Source: Nymphaea colorata (taxonomy: Eukaryota > Streptophyta > Magnoliopsida > Nymphaeales > Nymphaeaceae). From it: 64,000 nucleotides of DNA. The notes under the pieces are model-generated. The model searched no databases, was not told where the DNA came from, and saw only the letters and a program-made list of their open reading frames with translations. The translations under genes and the position numbers were made by a program. Shown here piece after piece: positions 1 through 12,095 of the stretch. The first letter of the stretch is position 1. Each line of letters opens with the position of its first letter. The stretch spans positions 15,044,854-15,108,853 of the forward strand of contig NC_045147.1 in the NCBI RefSeq assembly GCF_008831285.2, in the 5' to 3' direction.

Positions 1-702
1 AAAAGGGAAAACAAAGATCGAAAGGTTCTAGCCAAGCATCTTATCCACAGACTCGAAGAACTGCCAGCAGCGAAAAGTGGCGGCCATTCTCCTGATCCAA
101 GAAATTAAACCTTTTCATGATAGTCGGTTTATTTTTTCGACTGCCATTAGTTTGAGAACTTCAATGTGTGCAGCCAGATGAGAGCAGATAACCAAGAAAC
201 TCCCCAGCTAAACAGTGAGCACTAGTCGGCTCCAAACAGATCCTGAATTCAATGATAAACACGTTATCACACAAAGAAGCCGGACCAAGATTTTCAATAA
301 ATGAAAGACTGAGGTATGCTTTCAGCCAAGTCAATGGCCTATACTCAAAATATGGATCCATAGAATGTGGGTTCCAATGAGACCCACAAAATTAAAGAAA
401 ACAAGGATGCTGCTTCGAGAGGATTACATATAACGGGAAAACAGATTGTATGCGTAATACATACGTTCGTCCCGTGGGAACCTTGACTCAGAATTTTTGG
501 CTTTGTATGATCAAAAGCGTCACTCGGTTCGCTCAGCTAGGGTAAAGCGACCGCCAACAAACTCAGGCCATGAGCTCGCGAATTTTGAGTCTTCCTACAG
601 GCTTGACTGGGACGTTGGTTATCCTTATGAGCAACCGACTTGGCTCTTTCTACCTTATCTGCATTGTCGTGTATGCCCGCTAGCATTAAATTCTCTTCTG
701 CT
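1..702. other. Left-edge intergenic DNA and amylase upstream region
   Basis: I recognise no gene here. A minus-strand open frame at 361-161 reads smoothly but matches no family I know, starts after a stop with no clear acceptor, and is probably chance. In the last 150 bases, a CAACAAA at 555-561 and a TATCC at 620-624 lie in the order in which the gibberellin-response element and TATCC box occur in cereal amylase promoters. Neither is an exact consensus copy, so hormonal control is only a suggestion. Confidence 0.4.
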
Positions 703-710
703 TATAAAAA
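703..710 (+). promoter_or_regulatory. TATA box of the alpha-amylase gene
   Basis: TATAAAAA lies 72 bases upstream of the amylase start codon at 782, leaving room for a 5' leader of about 40 bases. It is the only good TATA match in the 150 bases before the gene. Confidence 0.6.
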
Positions 711-781
711 GACGCCGTCCGTGAGCAAGGAAGAACAAATCATAACTCTTCAACAGATCTCATTCTTGCTCTCGCTCTTTG

Positions 782-1308
782 ATGGCCGTCCAAAGCAGGA
801 CATACCTGCTCACTCTCCTTTTATCCCTTCTCTCCCTTCTTCTTCTCCCCCATTTCTCAAATGCCCAGCTTCTCTTTCAGGTAATCATTTAGGCTATACG
901 TGATGCATCCGGTTGTATAATAATATTGCGTACATTGAGTTGACGTAGATTGGTTTTGCTTAGGGGTTCAACTGGGAATCGTCCAAGAACAAGCAAGGTT
1001 GGTATCGCGTGCTCAAAAATTTGGTTCCACAGATAGCAGAAGCTCGCGTTACTCACGTGTGGCTTCCTCCCCCTTCGCAGTCGGCTTCTCCCGAAGGTGA
1101 GGTTTTATTTTCTTTTGACCCAAAATTTCCAAAATTTTTTGTTGGCTGTAAATGCTTCTTATACATCGATAAAAAGTGATTTTACTACATGAGACGCAGG
1201 TTTTCTGTCGTGCAGAAAAAACATGGGTGGCATCATTAAAATTAAAAAAACAACATTATACAAAATTGTTTTTCTACACCCAGCTGGAATTATAGGTATA
1301 AGCAACCC

Positions 1309-1373
<65 letters not shown>

Positions 1374-2753
1374 CGACATCTGAGGAAACAAGTTGGTCAT
1401 TTTCATGCAAGTCTTTGACTGATCGATCTGCGGATAGTGACAGAAAATCGTAATATAAAGGCCCCTCCCTCTCTTACACCGTGACTCCGTTGCTTATTCT
1501 GTATTTGCTTTTGTCTGGCGTGACGGTTGATTAATTCAGGATACCTGCCGGGAAGGTATTACGATCTTGACTCGTCAAGGTATGGAAGCGAAGCGGATCT
1601 GAGAGAGCTGATAGCGGCGTTCCACGCAGCAGGAATCAAATGCTTGGCTGATGTGGTTATCAACCACCGGACGGCTGCCAAGAAGGACGGGCGAGGGATA
1701 TGGTGCATCTTCAATGGAGGCAGGGACGACGGCACACTGGACTGGGGTCCCTGGGCAATCTGCAAGGACGACACCCAGTACTCGGACGGTACCGGCAACC
1801 TCGACACCGGCGAAGGCTACGGTCCGGCGCCGGACGTCGACCACCTTAACCCGAGGGTGCAGAAGGAGCTCACCGCCTGGCTCCAGTGGCTCAAGACCGA
1901 CGTTGGCTTTGACGGATGGCGTCTCGACTTCGCCAAGGGCTACTCGACGGACGTAACCAGGGGCTACATCCAGCGAGCCCAGCCCGAGTTCGTGGTGGGC
2001 GAGATTTGGAGCACTCTGGGCTCGGACCCAGTTCAAGGTCCTGAGGCTCACCGGAGGGAGCTCGACAACTGGGCGAGGGGTGCCGGAGCGGCGGCGTTCG
2101 ACTTCACCACCAAAGGAGTGTTGCAGGCTGCCGTCAACAATGAGCTGTGGAGGTTGAAGGACCCACAGGGAAGGCCCTCTGGTCTCATCGGAATCGATCC
2201 GGAGAAGGCCGTGACCTTCATAGACAACCACGACACGGGCTCCACCCAAAACTACTGGCCTTTCCCTTCGGACAAAGTCATGCAGGGCTACGCTTACATC
2301 CTCACACACCCCGGGATACCTTCAATTGTAAGTATATTATATGTGAAAATCAGATCGACGAGTTATTATTTGGATTAACATAAGGAATCTTTTCTATCTG
2401 TCCGTGCATGTTGTTAACATTTGATGAAAAAAGGAGGTAGAAAGAGTTGCTTGAATTGTGATCTTGATTGTAATAAAGGGAGGATTATCTTGCTGTTGCA
2501 GTTCTATGATCACTACTTTGACTGGGGATTGGCTAAAGAGATCAAGATGTTAAGTGGGATTAGAGCGAAGAACGGGATCAGGCCTCAGAGCTCCGTTGAG
2601 ATACTGGCTGCAGATAAAGACATCTATGTTGCCAAGATTGACGGGAAGGTGATCGCAAAGATAGGGTGCAGGGTCGACGCAGGGGGGCTCATTCCTCCTG
2701 GCTTCCGCATGGTCACGGCCGGGAAGGACTACGCGGTGTGGGAAAAGATTTAG
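782..2753 (+). CDS. AMY1: Secreted alpha-amylase (GH13), 4 exons, 423 aa
   Basis: Endo-acting alpha-1,4-glucan hydrolase of the plant family-one (secreted) alpha-amylases. Exons are 782-880, 964-1096, 1540-2327 and 2502-2753, with GT...AG borders and one continuous frame. Residues 1-28 form a leucine-rich signal peptide, with cleavage likely after SNA, directly before the conserved LLFQGFNWES. The (beta/alpha)8 barrel has all three catalytic acids: nucleophile D207 in GWRLDFAKG, acid/base E232 in VVGEIW, and D309 in FIDNHD. INHR at the calcium/substrate region and a C-terminal beta domain ending DYAVWEKI are intact. Length is normal for the family (about 410-440 aa). The loop after E232 is about nine residues shorter than in barley enzymes. 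Two surface starch-binding positions are changed: the WW pair reads ID, and the sugar-tongs tyrosine reads V. The start is the first ATG after the TATA box. The gene looks functional. Confidence 0.95.
1312..1370. repeat. (TA)n microsatellite in amylase intron 2
   Basis: About 59 bases of uninterrupted TA dinucleotide inside the 443-base intron 2. Short open frames on both strands here only translate the repeat (YIYIYI) and are not genes. Confidence 0.95.
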
Positions 2754-4773
2754 GGAATTGATTATGCCCATATTTCAGTCTTGTATTTACTGATGTTTTT
2801 CCTTGTTTGGAAACGAAATGTTCATCGGTGATCTCGTTTTGCGAGACCCGTGTATCCTCTTTAAATGGGTAGTCTTAGTCATCTTTTGCAATGCCACTGT
2901 GTCTTATCGAGAAATTTCTATTGATGAAGCAACCTTGTCCAAGCTTATGCATCCTTACGAGCTCATGATTTTCCATCTGCAACTGGCCTTCGAGCCCCAG
3001 ATGAATCATGACAAGCCGCAAATGATTCAAATACGAAATTAACGTTTTTGAGAATGTTTTTGGAAGACCCAAGACAACAAAAATCTGCCATAAAAATAAA
3101 ACGTTTGCATATTATAACATAGAGAAGTGTTTCTGCAGTAAAATATCTGTAATCAATGTCAAGTATTAAACTGAACAAGTGGATATGGACATCTTATTGC
3201 ATCACTTAGCGTATAGGGCTCAGATTGATGGTGCGGCTATTGCATGGTGCTACTGGTTGGTTTTGGTTTCACATCAGAAAGTGCTCAGTATCTATTTACA
3301 TGTATTAAGGTTGATATTAGACAGGCACGAGCCCAACTCAGAAAAGCCCAAACTAAGACTCTATCCGATTATTAATTGCATACATATATTTTAGTTGCAA
3401 CTGAAGCTGGATATCATCCAATCAGTTGACACCCTTAAGCAAACAGGTTGTTCGTTCAGAAACACAGAGGAGCAGTATAGGAATGCACAATAGCTGTAGG
3501 GATAACTGGATAAGTAGAGGCACTTTGACACCAAATTTTACATTTGATAGTCTCTTATTTTTCTCCGATACCAATTTTGGCCAGCTTAAAGGGCCTTGTT
3601 TCGCGGTTAAATTAACAAATTCATGCTTCCTCAGAAATTTTCACTCCCTCCAAAATAAATCGTTATCTTTCTCTCTCTTTCCCTCTTCTTCGGTGGACGT
3701 GTAAGGAAGAGGACGACGAATTTGGGAGACGGGAGGGGCAGGAACCTACGGCTCCACGGCCTCCTTCGTCGTGCTCGATTACCACTTTTTCCTAATCGTC
3801 TTAGCCTTTCTGTTCTTCTTTCTCCACAAAATAGTGTGGTTTAACTTTAGAATCTGTTATTAATGGTCAATGAGGGAGGATGTAGATCCCCACAATCGAT
3901 AACTTAGCGCCTCCTCTCTCTCTTCTCCCTTCTTAATCGATAACTTGACGCCTCCTCTGTCTCTTTTTCCTTCATTGTCTGCCTTAATAGTTCTCCCTCT
4001 CTCTGTCTCTCACTCTTCCAGGTTGTTCATTGTACTAGTAAAGTCCAAACGAGAAAGAGCATCATCCATTCTGGAAACCCTGCAGTCGTTTTAGCTGTGT
4101 TGTCCCAAACTCGATCACTGTTGGCGACAATATGGTGATTGATTCCTTTTCGTTTACTCAGTTTCCTTGTAGGAATACGCTATTACTATATTATCGGAAT
4201 ATGCTACCGCTAGAATCATGCAGGAACTGCTAGAAAGAGCAAAAGAAGATCCCTTGACAAGCTGATCTGATCCATCACGCCCAACGATTTCAGTTGTGTA
4301 CCAATGCACAATTCACAATGGGCATTTTGAAGCAGTAAAGCATAAAAAACCATCCCAAAGTTGCAACTCCTTGAACAGCAGTCATGTTAACCTTTGGACT
4401 CAAATGTGTTAACTATGCTAGGTTAGTCATCCCCAATTTGCGAAAGACAGAAAAAGGGCATAAAATTAACAAGCGGAATGGGTGTCAAACTCAACTAAAG
4501 TTGCGAACAAAATAGGAGCAAACAGAGGGCTTCAAAAGGGCCACCGGAGAACTGCCCAGTCAGGTAAACTGCCTGGCGGGGTACGGCCCTGAACCTTTAT
4601 TAGCCAAAATAGCGAAGATATTGGAAGTGCCTAGTCAAAATTACAGAACACTATTGGAAAGAGTACCCAACGTTTTCTCTTGGAAAATTTGTTCTCTGTT
4701 ATCATTGAATTACAATAATATCGATTTTTAACAGCTGATCAACAACATCATTAGCTTTCGATGTTGACGATGT
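2754..4773. other. Intergenic region between amylase and PPR genes
   Basis: This holds the 3' untranslated region of the amylase on the left and that of the PPR gene on the right, which face each other. A pyrimidine-rich stretch at about 3640-4020 contains a 41-base tandem duplication. I see no coding exon. Confidence 0.6.
3894..3975. repeat. 41-bp tandem duplication, two copies
   Basis: Two adjacent copies (3894-3934 and 3935-3975) each begin AATCGATAACTT, continue with CGCCTCCTCT or CGCCTCCTCTG, and end in a CT-rich tail. They differ at a few bases, so this is an old local duplication in a pyrimidine-rich tract. Confidence 0.75.
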
Positions 4774-7348
4774 TCAATATCGAGGCTGCAAATCTTTCTC
4801 TGACAACATTCGATGGAGCAATGTTGCATGCCCACTTAGGCCAGCTTGAGCAAATGCATCCAGCAGCCTATTCGTCAAGGATACGTCATAACATGGTGCT
4901 GTAGATCGCTTCCATTCATCAATGATCTGTGCTGCTTGTTTTGTCCGTCCAAGCATGATAAGTGAAGAAAGAATACTAACATAATTTCTACCGGTCATTT
5001 TCTGCGAAATCATCTTCAACGACTTCCATATTTGAGAAATCATTTCACCGTTTCCTAAACCAGCATAAAGGATAATAAGAAAATCATATGTAATCCACTC
5101 CCTCTGAGTAATTTTCTTATCAGTTTCAACAATAGTATTCTCTGTATTCTCAAGGCGGCCAGCAGTAATATAAATATTGACTAGTCTCACGTACATTTTC
5201 CAACCATCACTGAAGTTAGGGTCACAACTCATTTTATCCAGGATTCTCCTTATGCTATTGATATCCAAGGTAGCTGCACACGCACTTATCCAGAGGTTGT
5301 ATGTGAACAGGTCCGGTGAAATCTGCTTATCACTCAACTCTTCAACAAGAGCAGAAATTTTATCATACCTAGATTTTGACATGTACAGTGTCATCATTTC
5401 ATTGTAGGGGAGTATACTCAATGTTGAGTTTGATTTCTTCATCTTGTCAAAGAGCACCTCAGCCTTTTCAGTAAGCTTTGCCGAAGCATAAGAATGAAGT
5501 AGTGCAGTGTAGCTGGCACACGTTATTTGTGCTGGGGACAGAGCCTCAAAGTACCTTTCAGCAGCATCAATGCCATGGACTTTAGTAATCAAGTCAATTT
5601 GATCGGCGTAGTCTCCAGCTGATAATGTGTATTCATGATGTTTCCCCATCCACTCCAATATCTGCAGGCATTTACTTTTTGTCATGCCCAAGATGTGTTG
5701 CTCGATTCAGGCTTGTACAAGATGTATTTCAAACTATAAAATGAATGAGTCCAAAAAGTGCTTAAAGTAATGATGCTGCTGACATATGCAGTATGGGTTA
5801 TAAAGCTTCTTTATCTACTCTAATATCTGCAGACGTTTACTCTTTGTCAAGCTCAACATACATTGCTTCGTTACAGCTTAAACAAGGTTTATTTCAGACT
5901 ATCTAATGATCACATATACAGAATGGCTTAGACAGACTTATGAAAGATGTGATGAGAAAATAAAGATGAAGGACAAGCTATGCTATTAAAACATAAAATA
6001 GAGTGGTGGGCATGATTATATTTATGGTAACATTGGGAAGAAAACTCAAGCGAAGACGATTAAATAGGAAACCGTCAAGGCCATAATGTATCCTAGAATG
6101 CTAGAAATCGTGTCCCCAGTAAATTCCTGCGTATCTAGAAGCATCTTCCAAGTGACTCTCAGTATTTGCAGCTAAAAAAGGGTGAGACTTTCTCTGAACG
6201 TTTACGGCATGCTTATTTTGTTTTACAACTTGGGAAGTCTCGAGCATAAATTACAGAACAAGCAACAGAATCAGTGGAAGCAACGTTTACGACATGCATA
6301 TTTTGTTTTACAGCTTGGGTTCATGCACAGTTTTATGCTATTAAAAGCCTTTTCTTTACCACGAGGTTTCTTATCTGGTAGAGGATTTCATGTAAATGAG
6401 AATATTGCGATTCTGATACATCTTTCTCTGTAATCTCCATGGCCAACAGAAAATGATGCTGCCATCATCCAATATACAGTTTTCTTTAAGTTAATTGTAG
6501 TAGAAAGCACGCAAATTTTGTTACAAATCCTAGCTTTCTTTTTTCCATATTCCACAAAGTTGCCAGTTTGCTTTTGGAACTTCTGCGTCTTGCAACATCA
6601 ACTGGCACCAGAGCCTAGAATTGAAACTTCTCAGAGGATCTACCTCTTCTGTATAAGAAAGACCATGTAAAAGAAGACACCGGGAGGAAATGAAAGATAA
6701 GTGTCTTCACCTCAACATTGATATTATTAAGATCACCTACGTATCATGCACAAAGAAATTACGCAGATAAACAATCACAAGAAAAATCCTTTCCCAAATG
6801 CCGGATTAATCCGAAATTACGATCACCACGAATCCAAATGAGGGAAAAAAAAAAAAAGAGGCGAAACAAGAGAGAAATGATAGGGAATGCCTAACCTCAA
6901 GGGCGTGCTTATAACGACGGCTTCTGGCGAGCTGCTTTACTATCCCTCGGAGCTCCGATTGCTCGACGGTGCCGCCTTCGGCAATCCACTTCTCGATGGC
7001 AGCGGCCGCACTCCGCCTAGGAGTTCCCAACTGAAAAACCCTTCTTCTCAGATCGTCCTCGCCATTGTTGTCCGCCGACGCGGACACGGAGTCTTCCTTC
7101 TCCTCTGTGACAATCTCGCTGCTCCTGAAAGCGGCGAAAGTCCCTCTAGGCGGAAGAGAGAACACGCTCCCTCGTCTGAGAAAAGGAAGAGTCCCATGAT
7201 CTCGCTGCACAAGTTTCCCATATCGAGAGGCTCTGTCACAGATAAAAGGGATCAGAAACACAGAGAGAGAGAGAGAGAGAGAGAGAGGCGGGGGAAGGTA
7301 CTACCTCAGCAGTAAGGAAGCGAGTCCATGACGGAAGGCCGCCACCAT
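4774..7348 (-). CDS. Pentatricopeptide repeat protein, probably mitochondrial, 3 exons, 422 aa
   Basis: RNA-binding helical-repeat protein of the short P-class group that includes Arabidopsis At1g02370 and At4g21705. Reading down the minus strand, the exons are 7348-7305, 7232-6896 and 5661-4774, joined in frame with GT...AG borders. The ATG at 7348 gives an Arg/Ala/Leu-rich, acid-free N-terminus (MVAAFRHGLASLLLR), as expected of a mitochondrial presequence. A family-typical block follows (ELRGIVKQLARSRRYKHALE, then ILEWM and SAGDYADQIDLI, about residues 108-150). Degenerate 35-residue PPR units run to the end (CASYTALLHSYA, LPYNEMMTLYM, DLFTYNLWISA, REWITYDFLIIL). An open frame that starts within intron 1 would replace the presequence and lacks an ATG. 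The protein stops about 70 residues earlier than relatives as I remember them, with no obvious further exon downstream. Binding target unknown. Confidence 0.85.
5650..5900. repeat. Diverged duplication of the PPR exon 3 start
   Basis: The minus-strand intron/exon junction around 5650-5740 (TATCTGCAG on the plus strand, then a TTTGTCA..GCTC-like run, then TTTCAAACTAT) recurs at about 5820-5905 with roughly 80% identity. The second copy lies inside intron 2 and carries the same acceptor-like context, so it is an exon-edge duplication that could serve as a decoy acceptor. Confidence 0.65.
6196..6320. repeat. Short duplication in PPR intron 2
   Basis: A segment at 6198-6236 (CGTTTACGGCATGC, then ATTTTGTTTTACA and CTTGGG) recurs at 6283-6321 with a few substitutions, an offset of 85 bases. 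It is non-coding. Confidence 0.65.
7262..7287. repeat. (AG)n microsatellite within PPR intron 1
   Basis: Thirteen AG units. On the minus strand, which is transcribed here, it reads as (CT)n, about 30 bases before the intron 1 acceptor at 7233, and so forms much of the polypyrimidine tract of a 72-base intron. Confidence 0.9.
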
Positions 7349-10194
7349 GGTTCCCAGTGGTCGAGATGGGGAAGCGTTTCCTGATTTCAGGCTTTCTCCG
7401 ATTCAAGGTACCGAATGGGTGATTCTACCTGTGTATGAACCGGATTCGATTCGTGGGATCACTCAAGTCAAATTTCACTTACCGTATATCTCCGATCTGC
7501 TGAAATCCGTGGTTTTCAAGTCCAACCTCCTTCTCATTTTAGATTCATGCTGTTTTCCACATAAAGTATAAGAAGTTGATATCTATGATTGCGGTAGATG
7601 CTGAAATCTATCATGGATTTGAGATTTCCTCTGAACTAAGATCTGTAAGGAATCAAACACAACCTTACGAGCTTGTCATTTGATAAAACTCTGGAAGCAC
7701 AATTCATTCAGTTTCCTTTAAATAAATATAAAATTATAACATTGGTCAACACCGATGGGAAAATGCTACTTTGCCTTCAAAATGCCCTCTTATATATGTT
7801 CCAGTGACAAACCAAACTGACTTTGTGAAAAACTCAATTTCGATAAAAAGATGTTTGAAAAAATTACTTAGCAACGCTCAAGTTTTGAGCCAATAACAAA
7901 GAGACCCTCAAGGATTAGAAGTGAACAAAGAGAACCCTAACTTTTGGCGTATATTTACAAATGGCCACCTTTGTTTATAGAGAAGAATAGAAAATGTTTT
8001 ATTTTTCTTTATGACAAAAGTACCCTGCTAACTTGATGGTGGCCTTCCTTCCGTTCACAGCCATTAGTCGTGCATGAGGAGGTCGTACATGAGGAAGTCC
8101 CTGTTGCCCCCTCATCCTGCATAGAGGGAGGCGAGGACGACATGCTCTATAACAATTCGATTCACTCATGGGCTCGAGCCTCTGGTTCGACGGATCCCAA
8201 CCCACCCTCTAACAGTTTCGGTGAACCAAAACAATCATCTTATTAATGACATCCTTTTATAAGTCCTTGAAGATCTCTCACAATCTATACATAATTAAAC
8301 TTTTGTGTTATAGGTTCTTGTCTGCCTTGGCATTTATTGCAGTAAAAAGAATTGGTGTTTACTGAATTTTCTAAGGTGAAAATGAGTGTTGTTTGGAGGC
8401 ACCCTGTTCCTATAATGAGAAATTTGAGGAAGGGGGTGGCTTTCGTTGGGGCTGAGGAGCTCAGAGAGGGCTAACATGCTGTGGAAGCAATGGCTCTGGA
8501 GATCGTCTTTTATACGTCTTTGCGTTCTTTGGCCATGCGATGCCCAAATCGGTGATGAAAAAGAAAACAAAATTCTAGAATAGAGATGAAAGTTTCAGAT
8601 TAGCTCTCAGCCAATGGTTGTGTTAGGGCAGGTCACAGTTCAAGATCTTACTGAAGCTTGCTCATTATTTTCCTTTCATTTTTTAAGAAGCATTGATGAG
8701 AAAGAGAGATTAATTGAAGCTGTTGCTCGGGGAAGACACGCCAGCCAACAATGCACTGCTTGTAAGATCCCAAAAAACCATCTATTTTTTTGTGTCTTAC
8801 ATCTGGCTTTTACGGATTTTGTACTGAAATTTTCAATTACAGATCTGCAACAGGTTAGTGGCCAGTTTTGCAACACATTGGCCTGATAATAAGGGATCTT
8901 ACATTACTTTACTGAAGCCGCCACTACATTTTTTCAGATTATGTGTATATCCTTTTGCAATAATTTTGTTATTCAGATCAATGATTTAATAATCTCTCCC
9001 TCTTTCTCTCTACCTGCAAACTATGTCACAGTGAACACATGACACAAGCTACGTGTACAACCATAAAAGACTGTTCGTTACTGAATGCTTTCGTTGGCAT
9101 TTCAACAAACAAATGGAGGCATTGGCAATGAGCGTCTGCCACAAAAAAGATATTCCACGAACGAACATTGTGCACAAAGATGCTTCATTTTAAGAAGGAT
9201 TCACAATAACAAAGCAAAAACATGCAACCGACGAGGACAGTATTCTCAAACGAAAGGCTGTCGTATAACGTGGCATTCCCCACCCATTAATGAGATGCGA
9301 CAGAGGGCCGGAAGAAAAATAAAAAAAAAACAAAAGAAAATCTCTTTTTCTGTTTCAAAATAAGGTCGCGGGTCCTTTCTTTAACTTTGGTGGGTACTTC
9401 AGTAAATTTGCTCATCACGAAACGTTTTTGGTTGGAAGCAGTCACAAATGTGGTCATTTGTGAATAGCTATTAAAATTTGAGGGCCCTTTTGTGCACGCC
9501 CAAAAGGTGAGGAGCATTTATATGTAATTTTTTCAAGATGTTTATCAAAGGAGATGAATAATCTACGGCACCATGTTCCATTCAACAAATAAGGTTTAAA
9601 AACAGACTAAAAGTTGTTGTGGTAATGAATGACAAACTTAAATTTAAAAATTGCTTAAAAACATGCATAAAGTTTTACACCATTAATAAAAAATTACTCT
9701 TAGGCAAAAAATTTGAAGACAAATATGGTAAATGTTTTTCTTTATAGAGTTGGGTAGTTATATGATCAGATCTAACCATACGGAAAAAAATAGAGTACAA
9801 AAATTTTGTATGTTTATATTCAATTCACTATATGATTTGATGTTAGAACAAGTAATATCCAAATAGTCTAATATAACAAGAGCTATATTTACATTCACAT
9901 CCTCACTCATGATTGCAACATGAGCTAGAGAACAAGAAAGAGCTGGATGAATCGAGGCAAAGATCCACTTAAAATCTCGGAATATGTGAGTTTGGTCATG
10001 CCGGAAATTTTGAAAGGCTAGTTTAAATGGACCCCAGGCTAACAGGGGAGGGGACATCTGCCATTGCCTCTTTAAAGTTGCAATTTAATGTTATTAGCGG
10101 CCCTCATTGATGAGATATCTCTAATTCCTCTCGTTCAAATATTTATAAATCTACCACTTCTTTAATATTTATAGATCTACCACCTCTTTAGAGG

Positions 10195-10365
10195 TGAAGG
10201 TACAAATTTTTTGTCACAAAAGGCCAAACTCAAAATTTTAATAGGAGCTGAAATAAAAAATTTTCAAATTTTTTTATGGATATTTAACTAAAATTTTTAG
10301 ATTTACATATAAATTTTTAAAAAATTTGAGGAGGGCTATCCCTCGGCACGGCCACCATCTCAGTA
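10195..10365. mobile_element. Diverged dispersed-repeat fragment, copy 1
   Basis: An AT-rich run of AAAATTTT-type words ends in a GC-richer tail (GAGGAGGGCTATCCCTCGGC). The same architecture recurs at 42335-42522, which ends GGCTCCGCCC. I take both as members of one decayed non-coding transposon-derived family. No terminal repeats are clear. Confidence 0.4.
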
Positions 10366-12037
10366 GATTCTATGGAGCATCCATTATGTATATGCAACAT
10401 TTGGATTATGAGTTATCCAAAATACAAATCGATCCACTTATCGGAATTTGACAAAACTATAATGAGGCGGCGGATTTAGGTGGTCAATTGACTGCTCAGG
10501 CCAAACCTTCCTTGAGATTCGGTCAAGATCGAGTACTTTCTCAAGCCGGCCCATCTGAACGTTTTATCTTATCGTTATGGTAACTTTTTGCTTCAGGGAA
10601 GAATTGAGATCAGGTGACTCGAATTCCATCGAGTAACATTAGCACATCTGATTCTCTTGCGATTTATACAGCCAAGAAAACGAAGAACTCTCATAGCTGA
10701 CCGACTCTTAATCTTCTTAAGGTGAAAGATGGGCAGAAGTGAGAAGACAGCCGGTCGGAGGAGGGGAGAGGCACCGACCTCCATCTCAACGATGAAGCAA
10801 CGATCAAGGTTTCCCTTTCTTTCTTTCTTTCTTTTTCTTTTTCTTTTCTCTCTCTCTCTTCAAAGAGCTTAACATAGCTGTTCTGATAAGAGTTGTGAGA
10901 TGAGACACATCTCGCAATACTCTTTCTTGTAACATTGAGATTGATAGGGTCAGTCTATCTCTGAAAATAGAAAACCAACAACCCAAGATTGTAGTATAAG
11001 CCATCATCATCTTTCTCTCACTCATATGCGTACACACAAAATCACAATTATTATTACAGGTTAGATGATTATATATATATATATATTTGTTCGTGCAAGC
11101 ATGGTAGAATAACTCTGTCATTTTTTTTTACTTCAGAAGTTGCATATTTAGCTGTTAGCACAAGCCATTTGTAACTTCTAATTAGTGTGGTAGTCTTTAG
11201 CAGAACTACATAAACATACTTAGACCTGAGTTGGGTACTTTCTAATGTCAGAAGAGTCTTTCTTTTTCTTTTTTAGAGAAGTGGGGGCGATGGGAGAGGT
11301 GAGACCGTGAGAGATAGGCGATAAAAAAGTGATTTGCTGTAACAAACCCAACCTAATGTAAAGGTTCACTAAATAGATAATGGGAAACATCTTCGTTGGC
11401 TGTCTCTAGTTGGTAAAATTTTTGGAGCATTTGCCATTGACCCGAAAGTTATTACAGGTTTTTATTGTAAAATATTAAAAGTAAGAAAAAATTATGTTTC
11501 TTATGCTTTTGGTTAACTTGGCATTATTCGACTTTAGTATGAGCTTTGGGTCTCTGTTTATCAGACCTTGCCAGGCATCGCCAATCACCGACACTCCACT
11601 GCCTTGGTAGTTGAATCTTTTGCAGTACTGTTGACGATTATACTTATTATTATATGAACCAAATGATAATAAACAACTATGTGTGGACAATTAGGATTTA
11701 TATAGATAAGGTGTTCCCAACCACAAAATCTGATAGCTAATACAATTCAATAATGCGATTTCAATAGTTTATTTAACAACCAACAATTTTAAAAAATGCA
11801 TGGGTTGTTGCGGGAAGAGGGAAGTAAAAAAGCTTGGTTCACTTCGCCAAGACTTATGTGTGAGGAAAATCAATAGCATAAGATATCAATGGCTTATAAA
11901 TCTTGGTGGTACATTTGGGAGGAACTCAACATGAAGGTCTTGGCAGCTCTTTATGATCGGATTTTGTGGCATGTTTTATTTCATTCTTTTATTTTATTTT
12001 TAGGGTTTATTATTGTAATTAGAGGACTTTTTGTCTC

Positions 12038-12095
12038 CAACTTTTTATTATATATATACATTTTATCAACTTTTTATTATATATATACATTTTAT
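12038..12095. repeat. 29-bp perfect tandem duplication
   Basis: Two identical adjacent copies (12038-12066 and 12067-12095) of an AT-rich unit beginning CAACTTTTTATTATA. Perfect identity indicates recent slippage or duplication. Confidence 0.9.

Noticed and set aside
161-361. 66-codon minus-strand frame (MDPYFEYRPLTWLK...)
   Set aside because: Looks protein-like, but no known family, no splice acceptor upstream and no continuing exon; left as intergenic.
1159-1453. Open frames on both strands with long YIYIYI runs
   Set aside because: Translation of the (TA)n microsatellite in amylase intron 2; the same applies at 37656-37925.
1575-2309. 244-codon open frame on the minus strand within amylase exon 3
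   Set aside because: It is the antisense shadow of a GC-rich coding exon; the plus strand has full amylase motifs.
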